Assembly: GCF_021655095.1 (NCBI RefSeq)
Contig: NZ_PPXW01000001.1
Coordinates: forward strand, 2,353,354 to 2,417,353
Length of the DNA stretch: 64,000 nt
Reading direction: 5' to 3'
Source: Clostridium sp. Cult1
GTDB taxonomy: Bacteria; Bacillota; Clostridia; Tissierellales; Tepidimicrobiaceae
Translations under genes and position numbers: made by a program
Part shown: positions 63,288 through 64,000 of the stretch, one piece after another
Layout of the letters: the number at the start of each line of letters is the position of its first letter
Position numbering within the stretch: position 1 is the stretch's first letter
The notes under the pieces: generated by a model
What the model was told of the DNA's origin: nothing
The model's database searches: none
What the model saw: the letters and a program-made list of their open reading frames with translations, nothing else

Positions 63288-63354
63288 GACAGTGGGGACG
63301 GTTATAGCCGTCCCATTTTTTATGGACAAAGCACCTGTCCCCTCGTCCACTGTC
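63288..63354. repeat. REP/MITE-like palindromic element with terminator after gdhA
   Basis: GACAGTGG (63288-63295) and CCACTGTC (63347-63354) are exact inverted ends of a 67-base segment. Inside, GGGACGG and CCGTCCC (63295-63314) form a hairpin followed by ATTTTTT (a terminator). The right part repeats GTCCCC-type tracts. This kind of GGGGACA palindrome is common in Firmicutes. Non-coding. Confidence 0.7.
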
Positions 63355-63402
63355 TTAATTAAATTATTTGGGGTATAATAATTAAGGCGGAGGTGAAGTA
63401 AG

Positions 63403-64000
63403 ATGAATTACAATGCAATAGAAAAAGACAATCAAATAGTAATAAAAAACATGATGGATTTTGAACCTAAACATATTTTTGAATGTGGTCAGGCCTTTAG
63501 ATGGCATGTGGAGGAAGATGATAGTTATACAGCTATCCACAAAAGCAAAGTAATTAATGTAAAAAGAGATGGAAAGGATATTATATTTTCTAATACCAAT
63601 ATGGAAGATTTTGAAAACATATGGTATGATTATTTTGATTTAGGTAGAGATTATGGAGAGATAAAAAAAGAATTATCTAAAGACCCAATACTTAATGAAG
63701 CTATTAAATTTGGCGAAGGTATAAGGATACTGAATCAAGAACCTTATGAAACAACCATATCCTTCATAATATCCGCCAATAATCAAATACCAAGGATAAA
63801 AAGATCCATAGAGTTAATCAGTCAAAAGTATGGAGAATCTATAGGCTCATATAATGAAAAGGAGTATTTTTCCTTCCCTAGTTCAGAAATTTTAGCTAGC
63901 ATAGATGAAAAGGAGTTAGAAGATAATTGTAAGGTAGGTTATAGGGCTAAATACATTGTGAATACTTCTAAAATGATTAAAAATAAAGAAATAGACTTAG
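63403..64000 (+). CDS. OGG1-type 8-oxoguanine DNA glycosylase, 3' end outside window
   Basis: Base-excision DNA repair glycosylase, N-terminal 199 residues visible, the rest lies beyond the window. The start MNYNAIEKDNQIVIKNMMDFEPKHIFECGQAFRWHVEEDD is the OGG_N region with the CGQAFRW motif. The segment GEGIRILNQEPYETTISFIISANNQIPRIKRSIELISQKYG begins the glycosylase domain (HhH-GPD type). The catalytic Lys and HhH motif should follow outside. GGCGGAGGTGAAGTAAG precedes the ATG. Confidence 0.93.
   Translation, partial: MNYNAIEKDNQIVIKNMMDFEPKHIFECGQAFRWHVEEDDSYTAIHKSKVINVKRDGKDIIFSNTNMEDFENIWYDYFDLGRDYGEIKKELSKDPILNEAIKFGEGIRILNQEPYETTISFIISANNQIPRIKRSIELISQKYGESIGSYNEKEYFSFPSSEILASIDEKELEDNCKVGYRAKYIVNTSKMIKNKEIDL

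Overview
The window reads as chromosomal DNA of a low-GC, AT-rich, motile, strictly anaerobic Firmicute that lives on peptides and amino acids. The gene set and protein style (flagellar genes, Bcd-EtfBA, indolepyruvate:ferredoxin oxidoreductase, Ptb/Buk, NAD-type glutamate dehydrogenase, a UGA-encoded selenocysteine peroxiredoxin, Rex) fit the Tissierellales/Clostridia. That placement is inference from gene content. TTG and GTG starts are common, and most genes have strong AGGAGG-type ribosome binding sites. I saw no rRNA, tRNA, prophage, CRISPR array or transposase gene.

Layout. 1-9.6 kb: nitroreductase (cut by the window edge), a TPR membrane protein, MsrB, a YbjQ-type protein, a GT4 glycosyltransferase, a YihY/BrkB membrane protein, a membrane-anchored unknown and an S9 peptidase. 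9.9-14.3 kb: a YfcC-type transporter followed by peptidases PepT and PepD, which looks like a peptide uptake and hydrolysis cassette. 14.3-18.5 kb: an HDOD protein, then a minus-strand operon of a 58-residue winged-helix protein, a Fur/PerR-type regulator and a selenocysteine peroxiredoxin, with a consensus promoter and a Per-box palindrome, then a large unrecognised protein. 18.6-28.9 kb: CutC, a DUF3798-type ABC importer of unknown substrate, an EamA transporter, an M3 oligopeptidase, a FUSC-type exporter and a VTT membrane protein. 28.9-31.9 kb: flagellar genes flaG-fliD-fliS and a FlgN/FliT-like chaperone. 32-39.7 kb: hpf, a DUF5317-like protein, secA, prfB with its programmed +1 frameshift, and tex. 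39.7-44.3 kb: an orphan histidine kinase, an amidohydrolase, an ATP-NAD kinase-like protein and an FMN riboswitch with ribU. 44.6-47.2 kb: tsaE-tsaB-rimI-tsaD. 47.4-50.4 kb: an ABC-F ATPase, a small Cys protein and Rex. 50.6-63.3 kb: the catabolic block. The window ends inside an OGG1-type DNA glycosylase.

The most coherent system is the catabolic block. Rex lies next to bcd-etfB-etfA, where EtfA carries an N-terminal two-cluster ferredoxin domain. A sigma-54 enhancer-binding activator follows, then a -24/-12 promoter with the correct spacing and an upstream inverted repeat, then iorA-iorB-ptb-aminotransferase-buk and finally gdh. Read as a pathway: amino acid to 2-oxo acid (aminotransferase with glutamate dehydrogenase), to acyl-CoA plus reduced ferredoxin (IorAB), to acyl phosphate (Ptb), to free acid plus ATP (Buk). 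This is a complete oxidative amino-acid fermentation module under likely sigma-54 control. The Bcd-Etf complex is a possible electron sink.

Other items of note are a Sec-encoding UGA with a bacterial-type SECIS hairpin in a peroxiredoxin lacking the usual resolving cysteine, two DnaA-box clusters 15 kb apart, several small MITE-like palindromic elements (one supplies the stop codons of both flanking genes), and the uncharacterised DUF3798 importer.
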